DNA from: an uncultured Christensenellaceae bacterium
Lineage (GTDB): Bacteria; Bacillota; Clostridia; Christensenellales; Pumilibacteraceae
Direction of reading: 5' to 3'
DNA length: 64,000 bases
NCBI GenBank assembly: GCA_910587455.1
Contig: CAJULK010000009.1
Coordinates: forward strand, 1 to 64,000
Position 1 is the stretch's first letter. Each line of letters opens with the position of its first letter. The notes beneath the pieces are model-generated. The model made no database searches, was not told where the DNA came from, and was given only the letters and a program-made list of their open reading frames with translations. Positions 51,971 to 60,900 of this stretch are shown in pieces. Both the position numbers and the translations under genes were made by a program.

Positions 51971-52641
51971 TGAAAAAAAGAGGCGAACTCAACGATTCGG
52001 ATAAAATATTCGTCACTGTTGCGCTGTGGATCGCGTGCATAACGGTGTTTGTAGTGGCATTGTCTTTGTACATGCTGCCTGCCGACGTAAGCATAATCGT
52101 CGTAAAAGACGGGCTTGCGGGCGGCAACAGCAAGTTCAACAACCTGATACTCATGCTCGCTTCGGCGGTGACTGCCGCTATCGTTATAATTTCCGCGCAG
52201 CTTAAACGTCGGGGAAAGATGCAGCGCAATTTCGCGTCGATAATGCTGTTCAGTATAATGCTGTCTTTGTGTATGGGCGGAGTTATCATTTACGGCATAA
52301 TTAACCAATTCGTGGCGAGCGGTGTCCAACAGAGCGTAAATTACAACGGGCTGATCGTACTGTTTACCGCATTTGCGCTGTCCGTCGTTTCGGCTTGTTT
52401 TCCGAAGATCGTTCATACCGAAAAATACGAAGCACGCGCTCCGTCTGCGGCGCGCAGAGTGCTCGAAACGCGATGGGCGGTAGGCTCATACGGATATATA
52501 CTCGTCGCCGTAGCATGTTGTTTTGTTCCAGGATTTTTCGTATATATACCGTTTGCGGCGGCGGTAGCGGTGCATGTGCTGTATCTTATAGCCGTTGTCA
52601 AATCGGGCAGAACGGAAGTGTTTTCGCAAGCTGACGATTAA
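51970..52641 (+). CDS. Membrane protein, possibly DUF1648/SdpI-like
   Basis: 223 residues with six predicted membrane helices. Its ATG overlaps the tsaD stop (TGATG). The segment LYMLPADVSIIVVKDGLA followed by SKFNNLILMLASA recalls the LP...G...SK pattern of DUF1648, and the hydrophobic layout fits, but the match is loose. No charged catalytic motif is seen. It is the last gene of the tsaD unit, before a strong terminator. Confidence 0.65.
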   Translation: MKKRGELNDSDKIFVTVALWIACITVFVVALSLYMLPADVSIIVVKDGLAGGNSKFNNLILMLASAVTAAIVIISAQLKRRGKMQRNFASIMLFSIMLSLCMGGVIIYGIINQFVASGVQQSVNYNGLIVLFTAFALSVVSACFPKIVHTEKYEARAPSAARRVLETRWAVGSYGYILVAVACCFVPGFFVYIPFAAAVAVHVLYLIAVVKSGRTEVFSQADD

Positions 52642-52660
52642 TTGCGGATCGATTAAATAC

Positions 52661-52691
52661 AAAAACCCCCGACGCCGTGTCGGGGGTTTTT
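52661..52691. terminator. Bidirectional terminator between convergent genes
   Basis: AAAAACCCCCGAC (52661-52673) and GTCGGGGGTTTTT (52679-52691) form a perfect 13-bp stem with a five-nt loop. Confidence 0.95.
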
Positions 52692-52705
52692 ATGTGTAGC
52701 TGTGC

Positions 52706-53272
52706 CTATTTAAGATACGCAACTCCGCCGTAGGATATTTTTTCTCCGATCGCGGCGATTTCCGTTACGCTTTCGCGCATTCCGCTGTTCAGCCAATATT
52801 TAAGCAGCCCTATGAATCCGTTTGATACGAATATATAATAATAGTCGATCTTTGCGGCAGAGCAGTCGGGATACAGCTTGGACATGATAGAAATCACCTT
52901 GCTTCGTCCGGCTTCCATGGCGCGCGCGAAGAACGAATTGGCGCTCGAATGAGGCGCGTCCACAAGTAATTTGCATATGCCGACGTTGTGCGATACGAAC
53001 TCGAAAAACATGACGTAAAAATTTTCGGTGGGTATGCCGTTGGCGTCTATCGCCGATTGCATGAGGAACTTGGTAAATTCGGTTTCCGCCTGCAATTCGA
53101 TTTCTGTCAGTACGTCCTGAACCGAATCGTAATGATAATAAAAAGTCGCGCGGTTCACTCCTGCCGACTCGCACAGTCTCGTTGCGGAAATTTCGTCCAA
53201 TTTTTCCGTTTCGAGCATTGTTACGAGCGCATTCTTGATTTTGTCCTTAGTTTTTAACTTTGTTCCGGTCAT
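52706..53272 (-). CDS. TetR/AcrR-family regulator
   Basis: 188 residues. The N-terminal HTH has KDKIKNALVTMLETEKLDEIS cut after MLE, ATRLCESAGVNRATFYYHYDS, typical of TetR. The C-terminal ligand domain resembles the TetR_C_7/DhaS-like type common in Clostridia (FFEFVSHNVGICKLLV, FIGLLKYWLNSGM). A palindrome covers its own -10 box, so it probably represses itself. The divergent region upstream leads into the end of the next minus-strand gene, so no obvious partner target is present. Confidence 0.9.
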   Translation of the reverse strand: MTGTKLKTKDKIKNALVTMLETEKLDEISATRLCESAGVNRATFYYHYDSVQDVLTEIELQAETEFTKFLMQSAIDANGIPTENFYVMFFEFVSHNVGICKLLVDAPHSSANSFFARAMEAGRSKVISIMSKLYPDCSAAKIDYYYIFVSNGFIGLLKYWLNSGMRESVTEIAAIGEKISYGGVAYLK

Positions 53273-53297
53273 GTCTTTTTCCGATTTATAATTATAT

Positions 53298-53330
53298 CTG
53301 TATTATACAGCTATTAAGACATAAAGTCAA
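53298..53330 (-). promoter_or_regulatory. TetR-gene promoter with palindromic operator
   Basis: On the minus strand TTGACT (53325-53330), 17 bp, TATAAT (53302-53307). CTGTAT-A-ATACAG, a perfect palindrome at 53298-53310, covers the -10 box. Confidence 0.78.
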
Positions 53331-53384
53331 GATTTTACGGCTTCGGCAATGGACTGTAGGCTATAAATTTTGCGTGCGCCGACG

Positions 53385-54413
53385 TCAAAACAGGCGCGCC
53401 CGTCCGCCCCCTATCGGTCTTACGAGTTTGATCGTATCGCCGTCAATGACTTCGTTGTCGGCAAACTCGGCGTCGTTGCCCGTGCAGTCGCAAACGTATT
53501 CCGCGAGTGCCGACAGAGTGTCTTTTCCGAGTACGCCGTCCGTTTTGGTGCGGTACAGTTTCGAATACAGCTTGTTTTGCAGATAGAATACGCCGCTGTC
53601 CGTCGATCCGAGCGTGAGCGGTCTGTCGCAGCCGCCCGTGAGATCACGCCACAGTGCGGCGGTTACGCCGTCTTTTTCGTTACGTCCGTTGCCGATGCAC
53701 AGCCGCCTAACCGCTCTGTCCGTAGCCTGACCGTAAACGCCGTCCGCGCCGAGGCTGTTGCCGTAAAGGTTCAACAGGCATTGGAGCATTTTGACTTTTT
53801 TCCCACGCCGCGTCATGCACAGCATGGGATAAGCGTTGATGTCGTCGCGCACGATGTACGGCACATCGAAAAATTCGCACACCGCAAGCGCCGTGTACTC
53901 GGCAGTGCGTTCGGCATAGTCGCGATCGTATATCAGTTTCGCGTCGTCGAAGCATGTGACGTAGCCGCCGCTTACAACAGCCGTCGGACAGTTTGCGGCG
54001 GCGTAGCTGTCGTCGGAAACGAGTGTGACGGCGCCGCCCGAAAGTTTCAGCTTTGCGCAGACGTCTTCGCAGAATATTCGCGATCTTGCGGCGAACCGTC
54101 CGGCTGGACAGCCTACCGTTCGTCCGCTCACGTCGTTGAAACTTTTGCGCGAACCGAATGACGAGTAGGTGAGAACAATGCACGCGTCTACCGATGATTT
54201 GCCCATGCGCATGATGAAATCGTGAACGGGCTCGGCACGCGAATCGGCGTTAGCGTCTATTACATCTATTCCGCATCGCAAAAGCGCCGCGCCGAGCATA
54301 TACTTGGCGGTGCGCGTAAAATGTTTGCCGTTGAATTTGGTATCTACGTACGGCATTAGCGGCGATACGCCGCAGCCTGCGTCGTCGTAAAGCGCGATCG
54401 TTATGTCTTCCAT
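53385..54413 (-). CDS. Peptidoglycan-binding protein with a degenerate amidase-like N-terminus
   Basis: 342 residues. The C-terminal half has two PG-binding-1 units: VKMLQCLLNLYGNSLGADGVYG with ATDRAVRRL (about 215-250), and VFYLQNKLYSKLYRTKTDGVLG with DTLSALAEY (about 280-315). The N-terminal ~190 residues have an alpha/beta layout like amidase_3 (ITIALYDDAGCGVSP, VDACIVLTYSSFGSRKSFNDVSG), but the zinc-binding His and Glu are not seen where expected. No signal peptide is present. A GAGGT site precedes ATG. Confidence 0.7.
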   Translation of the reverse strand: MEDITIALYDDAGCGVSPLMPYVDTKFNGKHFTRTAKYMLGAALLRCGIDVIDANADSRAEPVHDFIMRMGKSSVDACIVLTYSSFGSRKSFNDVSGRTVGCPAGRFAARSRIFCEDVCAKLKLSGGAVTLVSDDSYAAANCPTAVVSGGYVTCFDDAKLIYDRDYAERTAEYTALAVCEFFDVPYIVRDDINAYPMLCMTRRGKKVKMLQCLLNLYGNSLGADGVYGQATDRAVRRLCIGNGRNEKDGVTAALWRDLTGGCDRPLTLGSTDSGVFYLQNKLYSKLYRTKTDGVLGKDTLSALAEYVCDCTGNDAEFADNEVIDGDTIKLVRPIGGGRARLF

Positions 54414-54521
54414 TCGTCAGTTACCTCTTATTATGACTATCATATATATTTATGCGCGTATGCCTGCAATAGTCCTTATGTTTTCGATTTTTAATTCATG
54501 GTAGAAAGGTAGGAAATGCGC

Positions 54522-54550
54522 TTGACATATAAGCTGGGCAATGTTACAAT
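54522..54550 (+). promoter_or_regulatory. copA promoter with little or no leader
   Basis: TTGACA (54522-54527), 17 bp, TACAAT (54545-54550). ATG at 54560 follows after nine nt, so the leader would be about two or three bases. No ribosome site fits. Confidence 0.78.
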
Positions 54551-54559
54551 AATACTTAT

Positions 54560-57082
54560 ATGGAAAGGATTTTCGATGTGAGCGGAATGACTTGTGCGGC
54601 GTGTGCCGCGCATGTGGAAAAGGCGGTCAAAAAGATAGGCGCGGATAACGTATCCGTCAATCTTTTGATGAACCGCATGACTGTCGATACCGATATTTCC
54701 GATGAGGATATAATTCGGGCGGTGGAGAGTGCCGGTTACGGCGCGAGTCCGCACGGAGATCGGTCGGGCGGAACCGAAAAGTCGGGCGGCAAGACTGCGA
54801 AGAAATCGGATGCCGCGGCGGACGGCGCGCGCAAGCTGTTGATAAGGTTTATTGCGTCGCTCGTGTTTATGCTGCCGCTTATGTGGTTTTCCATGGGACA
54901 TATGGCAGGCTTTCCGATGGGGGAGCTCGATCCGCATAAAGATCCCGCATCGTTTGCGCTTATTCAGTTAGTGCTTACTACACCCGTGCTTGTGATAAAC
55001 GGCAGATTCTTCGCGGGCGGCGTAAAGTCGCTGCTGCACCGTGCGCCGAACATGGATACATTGGTGTCGCTCGGGTCGGGCGCGGCGTATATTTACGGGC
55101 TTGTAACCGTTTTCGTAATCAATGCACATGCCGCCGCAGGCGATATTCACGGCGGTTCGGAGCTTGCGATGAGCTTGTTTTTCGAATCTGCGGCGATGAT
55201 ACTTACGCTCGTCACGCTCGGTAAGTTTTTGGAAGCCAAGTCAAAGGGCAAGACTCGGTCCGAAGTGGAAAAACTCATGCGCCTTCGACCCAAGACGGCG
55301 ACGGTGATCCGCGACGGCGCCGAGACGGTGATAAACGTTGACGAGATAGCAGCCGGAGATACCGTGATAGTTTTGCCGGGCGAATACGTGCCTTGCGACG
55401 GAGTTATTACGGACGGTGCGACCACGCTCGACAAATCGGCAATAACGGGCGAGTCGATTCCCGAAGAAGCGGTCACGGGCGGAAAAGTCACGTCCGCGTC
55501 GCTCAATCTTACGGGACGGTTTGCGATGCGCGCCGAAAAGGTGGGCGCGGATACGACGCTAAGCAAGATCATAGAGCTTATAGAAAACGCCGGCGGATCG
55601 AAAGCGCCTATACAAAAAATAGCCGACAAAGTATCGGTGGTGTTTGTGCCCGTAGTTTGTGCGCTTGCCGTAATCGCGTTTGTCGTTTGGATCTGCATAT
55701 CTGATATCGGCACCGCGCTTACTATGGCTATTTCGGTGCTTGTAATATCGTGTCCGTGCGCGCTCGGGCTTGCTACGCCCGTTGCCGTCATGGCAGGCAC
55801 GGGACGCGCCGCAGCTTACGGCGTGCTTGTCAAAAACGCGGAAACGCTGCAAAGCCTCGGCAAAGTGCAAATATTCGCGCTCGACAAGACCGCCACAATT
55901 ACTGAAGGCAAGCCGCGCGTTACGAAGATCACCGCTTTCGAGGCAAACGATACGGACGAATCGACTGTGCTGCGCATAGCCGCCGCGCTCGAAACAACGT
56001 CAACGCATCCGCTCGCGCATGCCGTGACGGCAGCGTATGATGGAGAGCCTGCGACCGTTACGTCGAGTGAATACCGTATCGGTTTCGGCGTAATAGGTAC
56101 GGTGGACGGCGTGGAGTATGCGCTAGGTTCGCCGAGGCTTATGAATGAATTCGGCGTGAAAGTTTCGCACGAGACTGACGCGCAGTGCGTATATCTTTGC
56201 AAGCGCGGTGTGCTTTTGGGCGCGATAGAAGTGGACGACGAAATCAAACAGTCGAGCAAGCGCGCCGTGGAACTGATGCTGTCTATGGGCGCGCGCGTTG
56301 TCATGCTCACAGGCGATAACGAGAAGCAGGCGCGGCGCGTAGCCGAGAAAGTCGGTATAAAAGAAGTGTATTTCAACGTTTTGCCCGAAGACAAGCTGAA
56401 CATCGTAGAGAAGTTAAAAAAGGAAGGGCGCACGGCTATGGTCGGCGACGGTATAAACGACGCGCCCGCGCTTAAAGCTGCGGACGTCGGCATTGCGATA
56501 GGGTCGGGTACGGACGTAGCGATCGAATCGGCAGACGTCGTTCTCGTAAAGTCCGATCTTTCGGACGTGCCGCGCGCGGTATGCATTTCGCGCTACTCGC
56601 TCAGGAACATCAAACAGAATCTGTTCTGGGCGTTTATATACAATGCGCTCGGAATCCCGCTTGCGGCCGGAGTGTTGTACCCGTTGGGCGTAACGCTCGA
56701 TCCGATGATCGCAGCGGGGGCAATGGCGTTTTCGTCGCTGTTTGTGGTTTGCAACGCGCTCAGGCTGACAGTAATGCGTTTCGACGACAAGCATGTGGAG
56801 AGAAAACTCGGAAAAGGTAAATCAAACCGCCTCGGCACGGATGGATCCTTGCAAATCTCGGGCGGAAAAGGAGATAACAATATGAAAACAACAGTGATCA
56901 AAGTAAGCGGCATGAGCTGTATGCACTGCTCGTCGCGCGTTCAAAAAGCGCTCGAAGCGCTCGACGGCGTAACGTCGGTCAAGGTCGAGCTCGAAAGCGG
57001 GCTTGCAACGGTAAGCGGCGATTTCGACGACGGCGCCGCGGTAAAGGCGATAGAGGACGCGGGCTACGACGCCGCGCTGTAA
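54560..57082 (+). CDS. copA: Copper-exporting P1B-type ATPase with a C-terminal CopZ-like domain
   Basis: 840 residues. An N-terminal heavy-metal domain carries GMTCAAC (about 9-15). Membrane helices follow from about 90, with the transport motif Cys398-Pro-Cys400 (SCPCALGLATP) and TGES in the actuator domain. The phosphorylation motif reads Asp442-Lys-Thr-Ala-Thr rather than the near-invariant DKTGT. MVGDGINDAPAL is normal. A second heavy-metal domain (GMSCMHC) forms the last 66 residues and has its own ribosome site and ATG at 56882. It exports Cu(I). No CopY or CsoR gene is adjacent. Confidence 0.93.
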   Translation: MERIFDVSGMTCAACAAHVEKAVKKIGADNVSVNLLMNRMTVDTDISDEDIIRAVESAGYGASPHGDRSGGTEKSGGKTAKKSDAAADGARKLLIRFIASLVFMLPLMWFSMGHMAGFPMGELDPHKDPASFALIQLVLTTPVLVINGRFFAGGVKSLLHRAPNMDTLVSLGSGAAYIYGLVTVFVINAHAAAGDIHGGSELAMSLFFESAAMILTLVTLGKFLEAKSKGKTRSEVEKLMRLRPKTATVIRDGAETVINVDEIAAGDTVIVLPGEYVPCDGVITDGATTLDKSAITGESIPEEAVTGGKVTSASLNLTGRFAMRAEKVGADTTLSKIIELIENAGGSKAPIQKIADKVSVVFVPVVCALAVIAFVVWICISDIGTALTMAISVLVISCPCALGLATPVAVMAGTGRAAAYGVLVKNAETLQSLGKVQIFALDKTATITEGKPRVTKITAFEANDTDESTVLRIAAALETTSTHPLAHAVTAAYDGEPATVTSSEYRIGFGVIGTVDGVEYALGSPRLMNEFGVKVSHETDAQCVYLCKRGVLLGAIEVDDEIKQSSKRAVELMLSMGARVVMLTGDNEKQARRVAEKVGIKEVYFNVLPEDKLNIVEKLKKEGRTAMVGDGINDAPALKAADVGIAIGSGTDVAIESADVVLVKSDLSDVPRAVCISRYSLRNIKQNLFWAFIYNALGIPLAAGVLYPLGVTLDPMIAAGAMAFSSLFVVCNALRLTVMRFDDKHVERKLGKGKSNRLGTDGSLQISGGKGDNNMKTTVIKVSGMSCMHCSSRVQKALEALDGVTSVKVELESGLATVSGDFDDGAAVKAIEDAGYDAAL
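56866..57082 (+). CDS. Internal in-frame start producing a CopZ-like copper chaperone
   Basis: AAAAGGAG (56866-56873) lies 8 nt before an in-frame ATG at 56882, inside copA. Initiation there would give a free 66-residue chaperone: MKTTVIKVSGMSCMHCSSRV cut before QKALEALDG, ending DAGYDAAL, the size and pattern of CopZ. The preceding linker (KGKSNRLGTDG, SGGKGD) is low in structure. Whether the domain is mainly fused, mainly free or both cannot be told from sequence; the site is among the best ribosome sites in the window. Confidence 0.65.
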
Positions 57083-57088
57083 CCGAAA

Positions 57089-57124
57089 AAAGCCGTTGCG
57101 AAAGAGAGTTTGTTATACGGCTTT
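57089..57124 (+). terminator. Weak terminator hairpin after copA
   Basis: AAAGCCGT (57089-57096) and ACGGCTTT (57117-57124) pair across a 20-nt loop and are followed by CTTG. It is weaker than the next hairpin, which may serve copA as well. Confidence 0.5.
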
Positions 57125-57140
57125 CTTGTAAAAAAGAAAT

Positions 57141-57175
57141 AGCCCGCTGACTTCGTATGCGAAGTGCAGTGGGCT
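57141..57175. terminator. Bidirectional terminator between copA and the kinase-like gene
   Basis: AGCCCGCTGACTTCG (57141-57155) pairs with CGAAGT-G-CAGTGGGCT (57160-57175) with one bulge and one G-T pair. In the minus direction it runs into ATTTCTTTTTT, a good tail for the gene at 57210. Confidence 0.82.
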
Positions 57176-57209
57176 TTACCTTTTAACGGTCAGATCGCTA
57201 AATAGAAAT

Positions 57210-57650
57210 TTATATTATTCTGTTTTTGATAGTACGGCATATCTCGGAAAGATCTCCCGATACACCGTCGAATCGATAATCGCAAATTTCGTTATCGAAC
57301 ATACCGTGTTTGCGTTCGAGCATTTGCGCAACCGGCGCAGGCAGATTGCCGCACAGTCTTTTCTTGAAACGCTCTTTTATCGTATCGATATCCGCTTTGA
57401 CAAGTATTTTGACAGCCTCATCGGGAAGCAAGCCGATATGCTCTTTTTCCGAAATGACATAGATAATATTTTTATCCGTAACTAACGCGTCTTTCAACTT
57501 CGTCTTAAACAACAGAATTGCTTCATTCTCCGATTTTGCCATTCTAAGATAATCTTTGCCTGTAATTATCTCTGCGCCTATTGTATTTTTTATTGCGTCG
57601 GCAAGTGTGGATTTCCCACTGCAGTTTTCTCCGATAATTCCGATTACCAT
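57210..57650 (-). CDS. Small P-loop kinase-like NTPase
   Basis: 146 residues. The Walker A motif GENCSGKST lies at residues 7-15 in MVIGIIGENCSGKSTLADAI. Downstream are a lid-like DTIKERFKKRLCGNLPAPV and an acidic C-terminus (CDYRFDGVSGDLSEIC). The layout recalls adenylate/shikimate/cytidylate kinases but no specific one. An AAAGGTA site precedes the ATG. It is AT-richer than its neighbours. Substrate is unknown. Confidence 0.75.
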   Translation of the reverse strand: MVIGIIGENCSGKSTLADAIKNTIGAEIITGKDYLRMAKSENEAILLFKTKLKDALVTDKNIIYVISEKEHIGLLPDEAVKILVKADIDTIKERFKKRLCGNLPAPVAQMLERKHGMFDNEICDYRFDGVSGDLSEICRTIKNRII

Positions 57651-57691
57651 ATTCGTAGTACCTTTTTCAAATTACTGTCTATCTTAGTCAC

Positions 57692-57720
57692 AGTATAGCA
57701 AAATAACGTCAAAAAAGCAA
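57692..57720 (-). promoter_or_regulatory. Promoter of the kinase-like gene
   Basis: On the minus strand TTGCTT (57715-57720), 17 bp, TATACT (57692-57697), about 42 nt from the ATG. Its -35 box overlaps the adjacent terminator stem. Confidence 0.6.
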
Positions 57721-57751
57721 GGAAAGCAGCAATAATTTTTCCTTGCTTTTA
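57712..57751. terminator. AT-rich terminator hairpin
   Basis: AAAAGCAAGGAAA (57713-57725) and TTTCCTTGCTTTT (57738-57750) pair perfectly over 13 bp. Confidence 0.75.
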
Positions 57752-57843
57752 TCTCTATGTAATACACTGTAATAACGACTTGCGCTTTTGGTAAGGTATA
57801 TGCGATCTTACTCGGTTTTGTATTCGGCATGAGCATAGTGCGC

Positions 57844-57887
57844 TTCAAACGAAAAGACAGTCTGATCGAGCTGTCTTTTCGTTTGAA
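57844..57887. terminator. Terminator of the giant repeat protein gene
   Basis: TTCAAACGAAAAGACAG (57844-57860) and CTGTCTTTTCGTTTGAA (57871-57887) are a perfect 17-bp inverted repeat with a 10-nt loop. It lies 16 nt past the stop codon of the minus-strand gene; the arm itself supplies a TTTTCGTTT tail in either direction. Confidence 0.88.
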
Positions 57888-57903
57888 AGTTTTTAATTGT
57901 CTG

Positions 57904-60900
57904 TCACTGCGCCTGCACCTGCGCCGCGTCGTAAGCGGTTTTCCATACGCGCTGCCACTGCACTCCGTCGGGGCGGTTGACCGTGTCGATAACATTGCCT
58001 TTGTCGTCTTTTACTACGGTTGCGAGCAGTCTGTCTGCAAACTGTTCGAGCGTAAGCGTGTATTCTTGCTGTTCGCTCGGTATAGGCTGTACGTTGCCGT
58101 TGTCGATAAGGTAATCGGTTCCCGAATATCCGTCTTTGCGTATGTACGAAACGCCGTTGTATGTGAACAGCGGGTAGTACTTCTTGTATGCGATGTAAGA
58201 CAGTCCCGTGCTTTCGAGCTCGTTGCGCGCATACTCCGTAGGCGCGTTGTCGGGCGGGGGGATTGTATAATCGCTGTCTGCGTAGTATTTTGTCGGCGTG
58301 CTCGTATTGCGCAACGTTGCGTCGAGATTGACTTTTATCAGATTGTTTTGAATGCTCGTATCTACGTGCAGCGAACGTACATAGTTGTCGAAGATATTTT
58401 CGTCGCCGTCGTTTGCGCCGGTCAGGCTGACATTGACATCCGAAAGGCTGCTGCTCGAAGCAAGTTCCGCAAGCCCTATCGTCATTTTGTGCTCGCCGTT
58501 GTTGTATGTATAGCCTTTGAATATCTGAGCTATAGTCTTTTGTGATTCGTCTTTTGCACCGCTGCCGCCGTTGCCGAGCTGATCGCGAATTATTCCGCGC
58601 ACGTCTACCATTCCCGCAATCTTATTTTTCGTAATCGGTATAAGCAGATATACGAAGTCTTCGAGGAATGTGTTCATGTCGTCAGACAGCATGTAGCCGA
58701 GCTCGTCTACAGTAAACGCGACGTCCGTGTAATCCACCACATCGGCTTTGTCGTACTGTTTTATGCCTATCCAGTTCTTGCCGGTATATTTGATTTCGGT
58801 GTCGTATGCCCAATCTTTGACGCCGTGTATATAAATAACGTCGTCGTAGAAGAATAAATTGGTCGTACATTCGGGTAAGACGATCGTAGAGCCTATGCCC
58901 AAGATCTTGACCTGAGATTTTTGGTTGTATATTTCTATCGCCGCCGCCGTCTTATATAACGGTTTGCCGTTTTCGTCTTCTCCGACTTTTATGATCTTGA
59001 CCTTTGCGTTGTATTGTACCACAAGGTCGAGCGATGCGATTATGTCGCTTCCGACAGACAGCTTGATGTTTATCTTATCGCTCGTGTCTTTGCCGCCGAT
59101 TTCAAACTCGAGCATGTTTGCCGTGTTCATCACGTCGAACAGCAGGTGCTTGACGTTTGCGAGGTCGGAATACGTACGGTTGCCTTGGGTGGACATTACG
59201 CCGTCGGGTATCGTTACGATAATTTCTTTTCCTGCGGCGAACGTCATGTCGAATGTGTTCAGCTTGGCGGTATTCACGTCGAGATTGCCGACTTCTATGC
59301 GGTCGATCACCGTCTTTCCGCCGAGTTGCGACTGCGCGATCGTGACATGCGCTTCGCCCTCGGTCTGCGTAGCGATCGCATTGTCGATGACCGCTTGCAG
59401 GAAGCTCTTGCCTGTGACGGCATTGCCTTCGGCGTCGGTCACCGCGCCCGCTTTGAAGCCTATTCCGTTCACTATCATTTTGAACAGACTGCCGTCAATC
59501 ACAGACGGATCGGTTTCCGTCGGAACTTCGGGCATTCCTTCTTCGGCTTTGTCCGTGCCGAATGAGGCGACTGCCGATTTGATTTTTTCGAACGATTTGG
59601 AGATATAGCTCTTTATGCCGAGCGCAACTATCGTTTCTACTTCTTTGCCGTCTATAATTTCTGTTTTTACGGTATCGTCGAATCTGTCGCGAAGCGTATC
59701 GGTGTTGCCCGCCGTCTTGACGAGTTCCCATGCGCTGCCGATATATCCGAGTCCGTCTTTTATGTCGTTTATCGCTGTCGCGAGCCCGTTGAGCATGTCG
59801 CGTATCGTGTCGAAACCGGCTATGCCCATGGAATCGAATACCGTTGTGTCGATAGGCAAGCGGTATTCGCCGAGAAGCATTTCCACCGTTTCGTCGTCTG
59901 CGCCGACTATGTCCATGACCGCCGCAACGAGCTGCATGACCGAAGTATAGTCTATTGAAATGCGTTCGCCGTAGCCCGATTTGCTCTCGTAATAGTCGAG
60001 TACCGCCATGCCGTCGGGGTAGTCGTCGTTGTTGACAACGTACAGCGAAAGTTCGAGCGGTTTGCTTGCGTCGCAATAGTTGGCAAGCGATCGGATATAC
60101 AGCGAGACGTGGGCTTCGAGACTGAACTTATAACCCGTATTCGTTTTGCCGTTTTCGTCGGTCGTTTCGTATTTTTCGAACTTGCCCCTGAGCGCAGGCG
60201 AGCCCGTGATGTTTTTGACTGTTATTTTGTCGGCGATGAGCTTGACGCCGTTTTCGTCTACTGCGGGTTTATCGCGTCCTGCGTCGTCCTTTTCGTATAC
60301 GGGATTTCCGTTTTTATCGACGAGCTGTTCGCCGTTTTCGTCGAGCACGGGTATTTTTTCGTATACATCGTAATCGAACGAGAAAGAGTCGACCTCGAAT
60401 GTTATGTTGCCTGCGGCGTCTTTTGCCGTAAACGTATTGACGGCATTGTTGATCGCCTGTACGAATTCCATGACGTCCACGTATTCGCCTGCGTCGACAG
60501 GAGCGGAAACGGTGCGGATATCGCTCGAAAGATCGAACTTGACTACGTCTAATCCGATGTACATGCCCTGCACGGACGTGGACAGAGATATGTCGCCGAG
60601 TTCCGTACGGGTGTTGCCGAGCGCGTCTTCGAAGCGAACGAGCGACGGTGTAACGTTGAGTCTGAGTCCGAGCGCGTCGAGCATGACGGTAAGATCGGTA
60701 TATCCGTCGGCGCGCGGCGTTTCGCCGAGGCTTATCATTTCAGCTACGGCTTTGATCGCGCTGTTGCGGTTTGTTCCGCCTAGCTCGGAGAAAAGGAGCC
60801 GTATCGTTTGGGCAATGCCGTCGGCTTGTGCGATCGCTTTGAATCGTTCGATCAAAAGCCCGATGTCGCTGAACATGCTCGTGCCGCTGTCTAAGCCCAA

